This document shows positions 12,698-24,098 of a stretch of DNA of 64,000 nucleotides, piece after piece. The stretch is taken from the NCBI GenBank assembly GCA_032173965.1, contig JAVUNC010000004.1, positions 21,057,001 to 21,121,000 of the forward strand. The letters run 5' to 3'. This DNA is from Sitta carolinensis (taxonomy: Eukaryota; Chordata; Aves; Passeriformes; Sittidae). Numbering within the stretch: the first letter of the stretch is position 1; each line of letters begins with the position of its first letter. The notes beneath the pieces were generated by a model that was given only the letters and a program-made list of their open reading frames with translations, was not told the DNA's origin and did no database searches. A program made the position numbers and the translations under genes.

Positions 12698-13520
12698 TGT
12701 GGTGTGTTGACCCTGATGAACTCCAGCTGCTAATCAAAGTTGCTCTTTTACTCCCTTACTCAGCTGGACACAGAAAATACATGGAAAAGCTCATGGGTTG
12801 AGATAAGAGCAGGTAGAGGGCACTCACCACTGACCATCATGGGCAAAACAGACTCATCTTGGGAAAACAACTGAGTTTATTACCAATCAAATCAGAGCAG
12901 TATAGTGAGAAATACTACCAAATCTTAAAAGATACCTTTTCCCGCCCCCTATTCCTTCCCCTCCCTGGGTATAATTTTACTTTGAATTTTCTATATTTCA
13001 TCCCTAAGAGCAGTGCAGGGGGTGTGGAAAAAGTGTTTTGGTCAGTTCATCATACACAACTGTTTCTGCCACTCCTTCCTCAGGAAGATAATTCCTCACA
13101 CTCTCCCCTGCTCCCATGGGAGACAGTCTTCCATGAACTTCTCCAACATGGCTCCTTCCCATAGGCTGCAGTCCTTCATATACTGCTCCAGTATGGAGGA
13201 GTCAGTGGTCCTTCCACAGTCAGTGGTCCTTCAGGAACCGAGTGCTCCAGTGTGGATCCTCCATGGGGTCACAAGTGTTGCCAGCAAACCTGCTCCAGGG
13301 TGGGCTTTCCATTGGGTCACAGTCCCCTTCAGGCATCCTCCTGTTCCAGTGTGGGTCCTCCAGGGGCTACAGGTGGATATCTTCTCCACTGTGAACCTCC
13401 ATGAGCCACAGGACAAGAGCCTTGCTCACCATGGTCTTCACCATGGGCTGCAGGGGAATGTCTGTTCCAACACTTGGAGGACCTCCTCCTCCTCCTTCTT
13501 CACTGACCCCAGAGTCAACA
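12698..13520 (-). mobile_element. Decayed avian ERV LTR (probably ERVL-like)
   Basis: The plus strand opens with TGTGGTGTGTTGACCCTG, which I recognise as the inverted 3' end of a common avian LTR. It continues with CTCAGCTGGACA, GGTTGAGATAAG, the inverted poly(A) signal TTTATT at 12876-12881, and then a GC-rich region (about 13010-13500) made of degenerate tandem units of roughly 40 bp, each carrying a version of CTCCAGTGTGGATCCTCCAT plus GGGTCACA or GGGCTGCA. From about 13520 the match to the LTR is lost, so the 5' part of the element is missing or unrecognisable. The 220-codon frame on the plus strand (13013-13675) and its partners are open only because the tandem units lack stops; they are antisense to the element and not a gene. 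Class and family are from memory. Confidence 0.75.
12876..12881 (-). promoter_or_regulatory. Poly(A) signal of the decayed LTR
   Basis: TTTATT on the plus strand is AATAAA on the minus strand, in the place expected for the poly(A) signal of this LTR family, close to its 3' end at 12698. Confidence 0.5.
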
Positions 13521-13849
13521 ACAGTGGACAATTTACACACAATCCACCCCTTGTCCCTTCACAATTACAACAACAGAAATTCCCCACTATGTCTTTACTT
13601 CCTATCAAGAAGGTGATGTCCAGCCACACGCTGAGAAATAAGGCCTCAGCACATGCAACAATTGCTCTGGGATAAAAATACTGCAAATAACAAAAATTTC
13701 AATCTCTGTCAGACAAAATACACAGCAAGATGAAAGTTAGCCCATGTTTTGAAGCTGAAATTACAAAATCAAGTGTCTCAAATACTTAATTTACAAAGGC
13801 AGAAAGCAGTAAAAAAAATTAATTTTAAGCATCAATAAGCTAAGAGTTG
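13521..13849. other. Unassigned sequence between two LTRs
   Basis: About 330 bases. The first part (to about 13680) is relatively GC-rich and could be the remaining, diverged end of the neighbouring ERV. The rest is ordinary AT-rich sequence and includes the target of the solo LTR that follows. Confidence 0.45.
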
Positions 13850-13854
13850 ACATG
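13850..13854. repeat. Target-site duplication ACATG, left copy
   Basis: ACATG directly precedes the TG end of the minus-strand solo LTR and is repeated exactly at 15165-15169. A 5-bp duplication is usual for ERVL-type and some other retroviral integrases. Confidence 0.9.
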
Positions 13855-15164
13855 TGTCAAAGGTTTGACGTTGGCACAAGGCCAGTGCCCTTATAACGAT
13901 ATACTGTCCCTGGTATCTGCTGTGAGATGTGACTAAAAACAGAGCAAAACAGTTTCTAATTTAGAAAGCAAAAGGAAAAAAACTTTATTACTTATAATAG
14001 GTAAAGAAGACACATACAGAAGAACATGGAAACTTTAAAAAAAACACTCTTCCTCCCCCCCCACCAGTTCTCAACCTAACAAAACAAACTGAAAATTCCC
14101 CATCACGTTACCACCTTTTAGATAATTAATCTTTAGTCTATTACCACCCTTCCGATAATCAGTACTCAGTTCGTTGAGGAGAGATAGGAGTCCTTCTTGC
14201 ACCACATCGTGGCCTCTTCCTCCATGTCCAGTGCTCTCACCACTGTGCATGGACCAGAGCTGCTTCTAAGGTTTCTCTTTTTAAAGATGCTTTGGTTAGT
14301 TCCAAGAAACGACAGCTTCTCAATTTTGGGACACCTCTCATCTCTGTTCATACTACTGTCCACTCTTGGCTCCAAGCCAATGCCTCTCCCCAGATACAGC
14401 TTCTATGTTACAGGAAAAAAAATGAGTCCGTCCATGGTTATACAAAAGAGTCCAGCCAAAGCCACTCCATCATCTCCTCCCACCTAGGATTCTTTTCAGC
14501 GTTCTCTGACAATCTTCTACTTACACAAACTTTCATAATCTTTGCTTAGTTCTTTCTATCTTTCTTCTTCAAATTCAGGAGGATTAGCATTTATAAAGTT
14601 TCCATCATTTACAAAAAGGGTTAAAATCTTGGGCTTTGTTTCCCCAGAACTCTCACGGTATCTTTGCTGCTGGGCACTCTTCTCCAGCCACCCCCCCATA
14701 CTATTTTGGCCGTGCTGTTTAGTTGATATCAAATTTCAAGGTGACGAAGATCACAGACACGGTTTTCTCAGTTTCTCTCTCCGGGGGGAGGGAGGGGGGG
14801 AGGGGGGGGAAGGGAAAAGAAGGCTGCCGGGTGCTTCTCGAAGTTCTTGTACTTTCTCCACCCTTCCATCCTGCAGGATTTTTCCTCTCCCCCTCTGTGC
14901 CCGAGGTTCCAGGCCTACCTCACCCAGGCCGCATGGCTTCCCCTCCCCCGCCCAGCCAGCCGCTGGGCAGGGGAGATCCCTCCGTCCTCAGGGACCGGAA
15001 CCAAGAGAGAGCTTTCCGGGGAGCCCTCTGCTTTGAACCCCTTGTGTTCTCAGAGGAGGATCCTTGTCCTCAGTGGCCACACCAGGTGCCAGTCTTTAAA
15101 CCTGAGCACTCATTGGTTTGACCACTGAAGTTCAGAAAAACTCATTTTTTTCCAAACTACGACA
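13855..15164 (-). mobile_element. Complete solo LTR, copy A (1310 bp)
   Basis: A full-length LTR in minus orientation, bounded on the plus strand by TGTCAAAGGTTTGACG and AAACTACGACA (5'-TG...CA-3') and by perfect 5-bp target-site duplications. It has no gag, pol or env beside it, so it is a solo LTR left by LTR-LTR recombination. In the element's own direction it starts at 15164, has a CpG- and G/C-rich U3 segment (about 14790-15060) and an AATAAA at 13989-13984, and ends at 13855. It is the sister of copy B at 55209-56547. In the 480 bases nearest the 3' end I count about 14 substitutions, roughly 3%, plus small indels. Copy A lacks a 56-bp segment that copy B has, near 14333. The 164-, 132-, 118- and 96-codon frames over it are in the antisense direction, the longest begins at TTG, and it is frame-broken relative to copy B, so I do not call a gene. 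Family name unknown; the 5-bp duplication fits an ERVL-type element but is not decisive. Confidence 0.93.
13984..13989 (-). promoter_or_regulatory. LTR copy A poly(A) signal
   Basis: TTTATT on the plus strand, AATAAA in the LTR's own direction, about 130 bases before the element's 3' end. The identical position is conserved in copy B at 56412-56417. A TATAAG lies immediately upstream in the element's direction. Confidence 0.65.
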
Positions 15165-15169
15165 ACATG
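15165..15169. repeat. Target-site duplication ACATG, right copy
   Basis: An exact match to 13850-13854 on the other side of solo LTR copy A. Confidence 0.9.
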
Positions 15170-15379
15170 TTATCAATATATTAAAAAAAAAATTAAATAA
15201 TTTCCAGAACTGTTCTTAGCTAAAACTCTCCTTTATTTTTTGTTTGATTTCTTTTTTGATTTTTTTTATAGTCTTGGGAAAGCCACTTTAACATATTGCT
15301 TGAGCATCTCTAGAAAATCTAATCAAAATCTAATAAAAGTTATTATGAAGTTTATTTGCACTTTAATTGTAAATTCAGC
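15170..15379. other. AT-rich spacer
   Basis: Homopolymer-rich A/T sequence between the solo LTR and the following CR1. Nothing else is recognised. Confidence 0.6.
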
Positions 15380-15950
15380 CTGCCCTTGAACTCTTCCAGG
15401 GATGGAACATCCACAGCTTCTCTGGGAAACTTGTTTTAGTGTCTCACCATAGGGAAGAATTTCTGCTTTATACCTCGTGTAAACCTGTCCACTTTCAGCT
15501 TAAAGCCACTACCCCTTGTCCTATCACAAGCATGGTCTTGCAAGGAATTCCTCTTCATCTCTCTTGTAGGAGCTCTTTGATATTGGAAGGTGCTCTAAGG
15601 TCTCCCCAGGGTCTTCTCTTCTCCAGGCTAAGCAGTGTCAACTCCCAGCCTGATTTCTTCAGAGTGCTGCAGCTCTGTGATCATCTTCATGGCTCTTGTT
15701 CCTGGACTTGTTCCAAGAGATCCATGTCCTTCTTACATTGCAGATCCCAGAGCCGGATGCAGTACTCCAGGAGGGGTCTCACAAGACTGGAATAGAGAGG
15801 GAGAGTACTCTTCCTTTCCCTGCTGGCCACACTGCTTTGGATGAAGCCCAGGATTTGATTTGTTTATGGGCTGTGAGTTTAATTGCTGGGCCACATCAAG
15901 ATTCTTGTCAACCAACACCAGCAAGTCCTTCCAAAAACAAGTTCTGCCAG
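15380..15950 (-). repeat. CR1 LINE, internal/3' fragment
   Basis: Minus-strand CR1. Plus-strand landmarks are CTTCCAGGGATGGAACATCC, CCACTACCCCTTGTCCTATC, TCTCCAGGCTAAGCAGTG, CCGGATGCAGTACTCCAGGA and GGGTCTCACAAGACTGGAAT, all in the order expected for an inverted avian CR1. The extreme 3' end with its ATTCTATG tail is missing at the left edge, so this copy has lost its 3' terminus as well as its 5' part. The match fades near 15.95 kb. The frames at 15439-15977 on both strands are inside it and carry remnants of the CR1 frame or chance reading. Confidence 0.9.
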
Positions 15951-17147
15951 GCCCATGTTAATTTCCTACATGGCTAACTCAGATGTCTCCAGACTGTCCC
16001 TGATCAACCAGCATGGAGAGACAGGGCAAACACTTGAATATTCTGAGACAGAGATAGGCAAGTCTATCCTGACTTGCTGTCTGAGTATCAGTACCTGTAG
16101 CAGAACTGATAGAGTGACAAGGAGCTAAGATCTCTGATGAAAGGACAGGAGCTATGCAGATAGACTTCACGAATTGTGGGATGCTGTCTTTAAAAATGTT
16201 GGGAGACACTGTGGATAAGATGCAAATTAAAGGACAGCCCAAATGGAACATAGACAAATTTAAATTATAGTAAACTGTAATTTTAGCATAAGCTAATTGC
16301 ATAAAACTTGAGTCGCTTGAATGCAGATTTTTTAGTGCATACAGCATTCATGTAGGAAGCGAAATGGACCCTCCAAATTGGCTGAAGAAATTTGATGCAT
16401 TTATTGTGATTCCAAACCACAAGGCTGTAATTTATTTTGGGAGAAGAATAATTTCAATTATTTTTATTGAAGCTCTGTACAAGGATACAAGAATATTCCT
16501 GCCAGGAGGAGAGCAAGAAAGATGAAACAGGACCAAAAATATATTGCTATATAGTAATGAGCAGTCCATTTACGTGCAAAACTCACCAGAGCATGGGGGT
16601 GAATTCAGAGGCGGGGCACCACAAAGAATCCTCAACAACATATCCCATATCTTTTTGCCTACATTTGAATCTCTGTACAACTCAGAAAATAAGTACACAT
16701 GAAATGATAAAATATAGAAGTGTTGTAAACTTATCTTGCTCATACAATTTTTTCCAAGCTAGTTTCATTCAGCTTTAACTCAGATGTTGTTGTGTTGCAA
16801 GTACTCTGATGTACATTTTTTGCTAAGAACTGAGGACTTTTGTCAATGAGTCTGTGAGTTCTGAGGCTGGTAACTTGAACTCTTATTCCAGTAGTTCTCT
16901 CCATTGACCATTTAACATGCCTTCTAAGGCCTAAAATTCAATGAAAAAATTCTCTTTTGAAAATTACGTTTACAGATAATAGAGACATTATATACAAACA
17001 ATATTTCAATCAATGTTTTGAAGGTCCTTTCTTTGTTGATATGGAAGAAGTTGAAGTTGCAGTGTCATTAGTGTGCCAGATTCCAGTGTGTGCACTTAGT
17101 ATGCTTACCACTGTTACCAGCCTCACATGCAGTCTCTGTATAAAACA
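15951..17147. other. Non-coding sequence, nothing recognised
   Basis: About 1.2 kb without a recognisable gene or element. The 122-codon minus-strand frame at 15979-16347 and the 103-codon frame at 16467-16778 have no recognisable domains, show no splice or start context that I would trust, and are probably chance. Confidence 0.5.
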
Positions 17148-17278
17148 CCACGAGATTAGATCAGCTGGTGCTAATAGTGCCAAGATCATGTGTTTGATCC
17201 CTGTATGGACCATTTACTTAAGAGTTAAACTAGATGATCCTTGTGGGTTCCTTCCAACTCAGAATATTCTGTGATCTC
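17148..17278 (+). mobile_element. TguSINE1-like SINE (tRNA-Ile head, CR1 tail)
   Basis: The 5' part reads as a tRNA-Ile-derived promoter: GATTAGATCAG (A-box side), GGTGCTAATAGTGCC (anticodon arm, anticodon AAT at 17173-17175) and GTGTTTGATCCCTGTATGG (B box and acceptor side). It then passes into ACTTAAGAGTTAAACTAGAT and a CR1-type 3' end, CTTCCAACTCAGAATATTCT with a GTG tail. This head-plus-tail layout is that of TguSINE1, a SINE described from passerine birds and mobilised by a CR1. About a dozen bases of the D arm are missing, consistent with a deletion between two TGGT repeats, so the copy is not an intact tRNA and would have a damaged internal pol III promoter. It is therefore a SINE and not a tRNA gene. 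Confidence 0.82.
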
Positions 17279-20200
17279 TGACAGAGATAAAAAACTCAAA
17301 ATGTCCATCTGGGGAAGGATGGCATAAAACAGAGAAGATATAAAATCATATTTAACATCAATAAAATATTTCAGATTAAATTTACATTCTCTGCTGTAGT
17401 AATGAAGATAATAATGGTTACACTACCTCAGGATGTTTTCTGTCTGATCTTTCATGCTATTTTTTTAAGTATTTGAATTATATGTGGATTCAAAGAATCC
17501 ATTTACTGCATTACTTAGTATTACTTCAATGCAGAACTTTCCATGAGCCCCCAGTGATTAACCATATTTATCAATTTACATTCTCTTTTAATGAAAAAAT
17601 TGTGACTGGTAACAAAAGCAGCACTAAAAAAAAGAAACTCATCTCATAAATTGTCTGCCTTATTAAATTGAATTATTTTAGCTTGATAAACACAGTGTCC
17701 AAGTCAATACAAAAGTTTTGGGAGCATATAAGTAAAGTTGAACTTCAGTCCCTGTTTGTGGGTTTTTTTCCCTCTCCGTTAATTATGTACTTTTTTTCTA
17801 GTTGGGTTTTTCCCATGACATTCTACAGCTGCATCATGTCTAACAAGAAATAATTACTGAGACAAGAAAATTGCACTGAAACCTGGGTTGGAACTGAGAT
17901 GACTGCAAATATGGTCACACTTGGATTTTTACTTATTGGTTATAAAACTTAAATGTTTTGAGGAAGATTAGAAGAGAAACTAGAAGAAATTTCTTTAGGC
18001 AGAAGCTGAGAACTCAGCTGTGGGAAAGATCAAAATGCCAAATATCACAATGTAATCTTGTCTCTACATAACAGAAACTAACTTGGTATTGGTGAGGGAC
18101 ATATCCAACCTTAAAATTTGGGCTTGATAAATTATGCATGCAAACATTCCTCTAATCACATGCATGTGCCTACACACACAGAACCATGCAGAGATTTTAT
18201 GGGACAAGAATGTTTGGACATCTTACAAGAATGTGGGAAGGAAAATAGTGGAGGTTATTCTCATGGGACAAGAAGAGTTAGTAATTCCTCCAGACCATAA
18301 GGGGACAAGGGCAAAATCCTAATCTCATGAAGTCTTAACTTCTCATGTCTGCATTCATTACACAAAAGCACACATATTGTTTGAACCACATACTCTGAAA
18401 CAGGTGCTCAACTGCAGGACAAATAGGCTTCTACAATATAATTTTAGAAGATGGAAAATGGACAATATTTAATGTCTTCAGGAATTAATTGCTGGAATCA
18501 TTTGCAGTATAAATGATTTCCTGTGATGCTGGTTCTTTGATGTTTCCCTATCCACTATAAATAAGACTCAACAAACTTCAGTGCTTAGGAATATGACTAC
18601 CCTCTGTCATTGACCTTGTTTTCACTTTACTTCTGTTCACAAGAAAAAAAGTAAAATGACTTTCCAGAGGCACTCTCTCTCTCTGGGTCAATATTCACCC
18701 AGTGCTTTTTCCACCAAAAAAAAGCATTCAAATTTTCTTGGCCATCCAGACATACATATGACATCTATACAATAAACAGCACAGTTACCTAATGTTAAAC
18801 AGAAACCTTCTCAACTTCAGCTGCACAATTTTATACTCTATTGCACCTTGTGAAACATTTATACATCCGAAAGACACTATTTTTTGTAAATATTGAACCA
18901 ATTACATAAAGATTGAGAGTATACTTTACACACTGTTGGATAATGAAGAAAACCTGGCTTTAGTACATAACAGTTTCGTAAGAAGGACAAAAGTATCAGT
19001 CTTTAGGGAGAAAGTGCTCTTATAGTCTTTATTTTTTACTGGTGTTCCTCACAGTTAAGCAACAGGATATCAACTACACTCCTAAGTGATTTGTGAAGAG
19101 GCAACACCTGATTGCACTGGCCTCAGTTAAAAACTGGGGAACCAATTTCTAATCCCAAGGGTTTATGCAGATGTAATAACTCAGGAATTACTCTGCTCCA
19201 ATATTATACTACAACCTTAGATAAAATCAAACGTAGTTTAGAAAACATATCATACATGATTTACAATATGATTTAAAAAATGCACTTCTGTTTTGATGGA
19301 AAAACACATCTGGACGAAATACAAACAAATTTGACACACAATGTACAGCTTTACCTTATCATTTTTCCTTTGCATGGTAGATAATTTATTGGAAACAAAA
19401 TATTAGAATTTTAGAGCTGTTAATAATTTAAAAATGCATTCCGCTTCACTTTTGCAGTAAGGCAAAGTTTTGTGCTGAATTTCCCTAGGATTTACATTCA
19501 CAGAAAATTAAACAATGCAAGTCTATCTTTGCTCAACTTTTGGTATCATATTTATTATCTGATGTCTAGCAAACACTTTTTAGTCATCTTGTTTAGGTAT
19601 ATGCCAGTATGTTGCATGTCTTACTACATTAATTAATTAACAGGTTTAATTAAGGAACCTGTAGCTGTAAATAATTCAGTAATTCATGGATAAGTTATTT
19701 TATAATAGAAAGCTTGTTAAAAAACAGAAGAGAAAAGGAAAACTAGTATAATGTATATTTGAGATTAGAAGTAGCAGATATAACTTACAGGAGCAATAAA
19801 AAACTCATGGTCCATACTTCATGCTCTAGAAATGGTGTAAGTTATTTTCAATTGCTGTACCAATATAAGCAGCAGAACAACTTGGGAATGTGTTAGCATC
19901 TGTCACTCACCCTTGTTTTATTTAGAGATTGGTCTTAGGCCAGTCCTAAAATTTATGTTTTTCATAAGAACCATCAGTTTTAACTACCTCTTGCAGTGAT
20001 TCATGAAATGCTTTCTTACTGCTATTCTTTTTAAAAATAAAATGATTTTGAGTTATTGCTTGTTTACTTTGTGTCTTTCCTCAAAGTAATTCCTGTATGA
20101 ATTACAGATAGGTAAAGCCAGGAAAACATAGTACTGGATTTAGTCTACTATACTGAATAAATGAACATGTAATGTTACAAAAAACATAGTAGTTCTGATG

Positions 20201-23200
20201 TAAATTTCTAGACTTGGCACAGGGAATAAGACTGTACAGGCAAGGAGAGAAACACTTATTCATCTTTCTCACTGAACAGCAGGAAAGAAATATTTCCCAG
20301 GAATAATACCAGCAGATGCCTGAGACTAAATTATGTGTGGAAAACTAAAACCATGCAGAACACTAATTGCTTCAAAAATCATGTTTAAAAGAGTAATATC
20401 AACTTTTTCAATCTAACCTGTCCAGTTAAACTACTATATTCTTAATATACCAGTTGTGAATATTTAGGAACAAATTTATAGGAGGCAAAAAAAGGTTATA
20501 ATCAGATGGGCTAAGTCTATTTGAAGGGATGTTTTAATGCATTTTACATTAAGATTTTTGATTAAATTACTCTTAACAAAATCCAACAAAATTAATTGCT
20601 GCTGCCTGAGCCCCCTACTCTTCTCAAATTCCAAAAAAATGGATCTTGGATAAGTTTTGCAACAGTAAGGTGGTGCTTCATCAAATTCAGTTGAGACAAA
20701 GGACTAATTCAATAAATTACTCCCGGTTTTTTTCATAACTGAAGTTGGTCTGGAGGTTGAAGAAAAGGCAATAGTGCATCCAGATTTGATTTTTCAGACC
20801 TTCATGTAGCATTATACCATAAGGAGGACTTAAAGAAGCTATATCTATGTAATTAAATATGCTCTCATAAGTATTACTGAAATGTCATATTTGGAATTAT
20901 AATGCTAATCAATGTAAAAGTTTACTTTAGAGCAATTTTGCAAAAGTACCAAATCCCATATTTACCTAATCTTCTGTTTAAACTTTGCAGAAATAAGTAG
21001 AATCTACTACTTAATTATCATTGTGCTATATTCCATCTTAGCTGTCCTATTTTAATGCCTTAATATTTTCTGAGAAAAATGAAGTTGACCTTTTTAATAA
21101 GCTTCTTTTCAAAGATCAAATATATCTGTAATATTTTCCTAATTTCTCTGATTCTGATACCTGTTCTTAAACATATATGAATATCAAATTCTGTTTAAAT
21201 TTAGGTTGACAAAAAGCACACCACCTTTCTAGTTTAAAATATGCAGAAAACTGGGCCTTTTTATGTTTCTCCCAGTATGTGCAGCCTTATTATTTGGATA
21301 GTACAATATTTTTGACTGATCATACCATGCAGTTTAGATATGCTCTATGTAATGTGTAAATCCTTCTTTTCAGATAAGACTAAATTCCTTTATGAATTTC
21401 CTTTTGATTCTGGTGGCACAGAAAAGTAGATATAATCTTAGATTTTTTAAAAGGACACCCTACTAGTTCATTCTCCTTTTATGTATAGGTCATCAATTCC
21501 AATTAATCCTATTGAATATATTTTTGTAGTGAAATAAACAATTCCTTCAAAAAAACTCTGGAAGGCATACAGTAGGTGACAGTGTACATAAGTGCTATTG
21601 TTCCACCACATAGGTTCACTTTCACCCACAAGCTACCCATCTGTCTGGGGTTTCTAACCAGCTTCCTAGGACAAAGCCTTTCCCAAGGGTGGCAGCAGGA
21701 CCATGAGGCCAGTTGGATTAAAGCAGAGGTTGGAGAGCTGTGTCATGGGTGCCTCTTCTCTGCATTTGCTGAAGTGTGGATGAGGCAGATGAGGCAGTGT
21801 TCCTCCTACCCCCTTCCCAAATAACAGATTTTTAAGCTGCTACATGAACAAAGCCATGTACAGCAGCTGTGGCAGAGATTTTGAATGCCAGCTAGGAAAT
21901 TTATTTTACAAAGCTTATTGATTTCTGCAGACAAATCTCTTGAAATACCTTAGTCTCTACAAATCATTCTGTCTCTGGGACTTTTTTGCCTTCAGGTTAT
22001 ACTCCCATGCAATCTAAAATCTTAGTCCTATTTAGAGGAGGTTCTGCAGCAAAACACCTTAATTCAAGTTGGAGTTAACAGAGGTAATTTTAAATTCCTT
22101 AACTGAATTGAAATAATTCCTGATTTATGCTAGTACAATCGAAATTAGAATAAAATTTTAAATAATGAAGTTATGTGAGACTACTATCCAGCGGGAAAGC
22201 AAGGCAGATATCAAAAAGAGAAAAATTACAGACGTGATCTACATGGCAACTGTGTGGAAAAATAACCTGCCACTGAGTCTAGATGGTATAGATTAAATTA
22301 GGTTGAAAGAGAAACTTTCTTGTGTTCTTGGAAAGAGCATATTCTTTCCTTTGAATCTTGCTCTGGTCCATAAATTTCAGAAGTTTTATGTTTTCACCCA
22401 TTCTGAAAGGCAGTATGTGCTAAATATAGGTCCACAAAATTTCAAATAATTTAAAAGCTATTGTTTTCTTAAAAAAAAATCACTGCTTAAAGTACAATCA
22501 CTCTCTTAGTCACAGGTTGTCCATTTTCATGCTCTATTATCCATACTGTTATAATTCTACAATGAATGAAATTAATTGAAAGTGGCAAAGGGAAAAATTG
22601 TACAGCAATAATGATGATTATTAAGCTAACCCATAAGATAGACTCTTTCAAAAGAATGAAGACATTTCTTTGTTGTACATATGACATAAATGTGGATTTT
22701 AACTTTTGTGTCTAAACCCATCTGAGTGGAATATGAGGGCATAGAACACCAAATAGTCTGGACATATGGACTTTCTGCAACTTCCTACTAGGCATTGACA
22801 AGGCTTGACTGAGGGCAAAGCTGGTAGATGACATGGGACAAGTGAATTTCTCTTCGTAAAATGAAAATAATTGAAATCAAAAAATATATTTGCTTTTGCC
22901 ATATTAGTCATAAAATAACGTTTTAACTTTATGAGAACATCTTTGTATTAGAATATACTCTTTGAGAGAACCAAATAAGTTCCCCAAATACTCAAAAAGA
23001 TTATATCTTTTAGTAAAAGGTTCCTCAATGGGTAAAAGAAGTACTTCAGGAACTCATCTTTGATCCACTAGCACAATACCTTTGAGGTCTTGTATTTACC
23101 TTCAGAGGCACTGGAAACAGATTTATTTAAATACACAAGTACTAATTCATTATATAAAGAGAGTTTAAAACTAAATAATATACTCAGCAACAATATCGTA

Positions 23201-24062
23201 TAAACAAAGATCTTTTCTATTGATCAGTAGATGGCAAGCTTGCTACACCCAAATTTCAGAAAATGTTCTGCTACCATTTAACATATAACTTTTATGTTGT
23301 ACTATTATTTATGGTATCTAAAAATTAATAATATTTAATTTGATGAAAGGATGATTTGTGTAGAAGATGTACTACAGATGACACAATTTAAAAACAGTCT
23401 GACAAAATATCATGATATCATACGGGCTTATATCCCTTGGCTTTTTTTAATCCTAAATGACTACTTGATTTAAATTTTTACATTTCTCATTTTTATTTGT
23501 AAAAATTAGGCTAGGATATTCATTAGAGTGTTATTGTTTTTGTATTTAATCCTTCTGTATCTATCAGAAACTTTGTTCAAAGCTCTTTATAGGGTTTGCA
23601 ATACACAGATAATAATCAGCATTATCTTTAATACTTATCACTGCAAACCACAAAATAGCAATAGGAGTATGTTTGGTTTACTATATATCTGCAATCATTC
23701 CTTGATCTTCTCGGCATCTCTTTAATAACATATTAATAATACTTTTATAGGCAGAGATTTTTAGGCAGACTAATATGTCCAAAGTGAGAAAATGAAGTAA
23801 ATAAAGTAGATAATATAAGAGAATGAAAGCAGAATTAAATTCTTAAAGAAATTGATAAACATTGATAAGCATTAAGGGAGGTTCTAGGAAGGCTGGGAAA
23901 TCACAAATTTTGATTGCCTGGGTTCAAACTGTATATTAAGTTAGTTGTTCCTATGCTCTATGGAGTTAGTCTTGTTTTCTGTCTTGAATATTCCAGAACA
24001 AACATGAGAAATCTGCATTGACTGTAAGTAATGAAATTGTTCTCTAATATTATCAGGGGGTT
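17279..24062. other. AT-rich gene-free sequence
   Basis: About 6.8 kb with no recognised gene or transposable element. All open frames are 60-82 codons. The segment at 21.58-21.83 kb is somewhat GC-richer with an 82-codon frame but no recognisable protein motif. A short CT repeat lies near 18.67 kb. Confidence 0.6.
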
Positions 24063-24098
24063 GTTGCAAGATTGATACTAAATTGTCAATCTTGCAAC
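24063..24098. repeat. Perfect 13-bp inverted repeat, 10-bp loop
   Basis: GTTGCAAGATTGA at 24063-24075 is the exact reverse complement of TCAATCTTGCAAC at 24086-24098, separated by 10 bases. It could fold into a hairpin in DNA or RNA. I know of no element with this end. Confidence 0.85.

Noticed and set aside
13013..13675. 220-codon plus-strand open frame, the longest in the window
   Set aside because: It lies antisense over the tandem units of a decayed LTR. The reading is repetitive and shows no protein domain.
15979..16347. 122-codon minus-strand frame
   Set aside because: No domain, no credible start context and no supporting neighbour. It lies beyond the end of a CR1 and is most likely chance.
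17148..17225. tRNA-Ile gene
   Set aside because: The D arm is partly deleted, the acceptor stem does not pair properly, and the sequence continues into a CR1-type tail, so it is a SINE.
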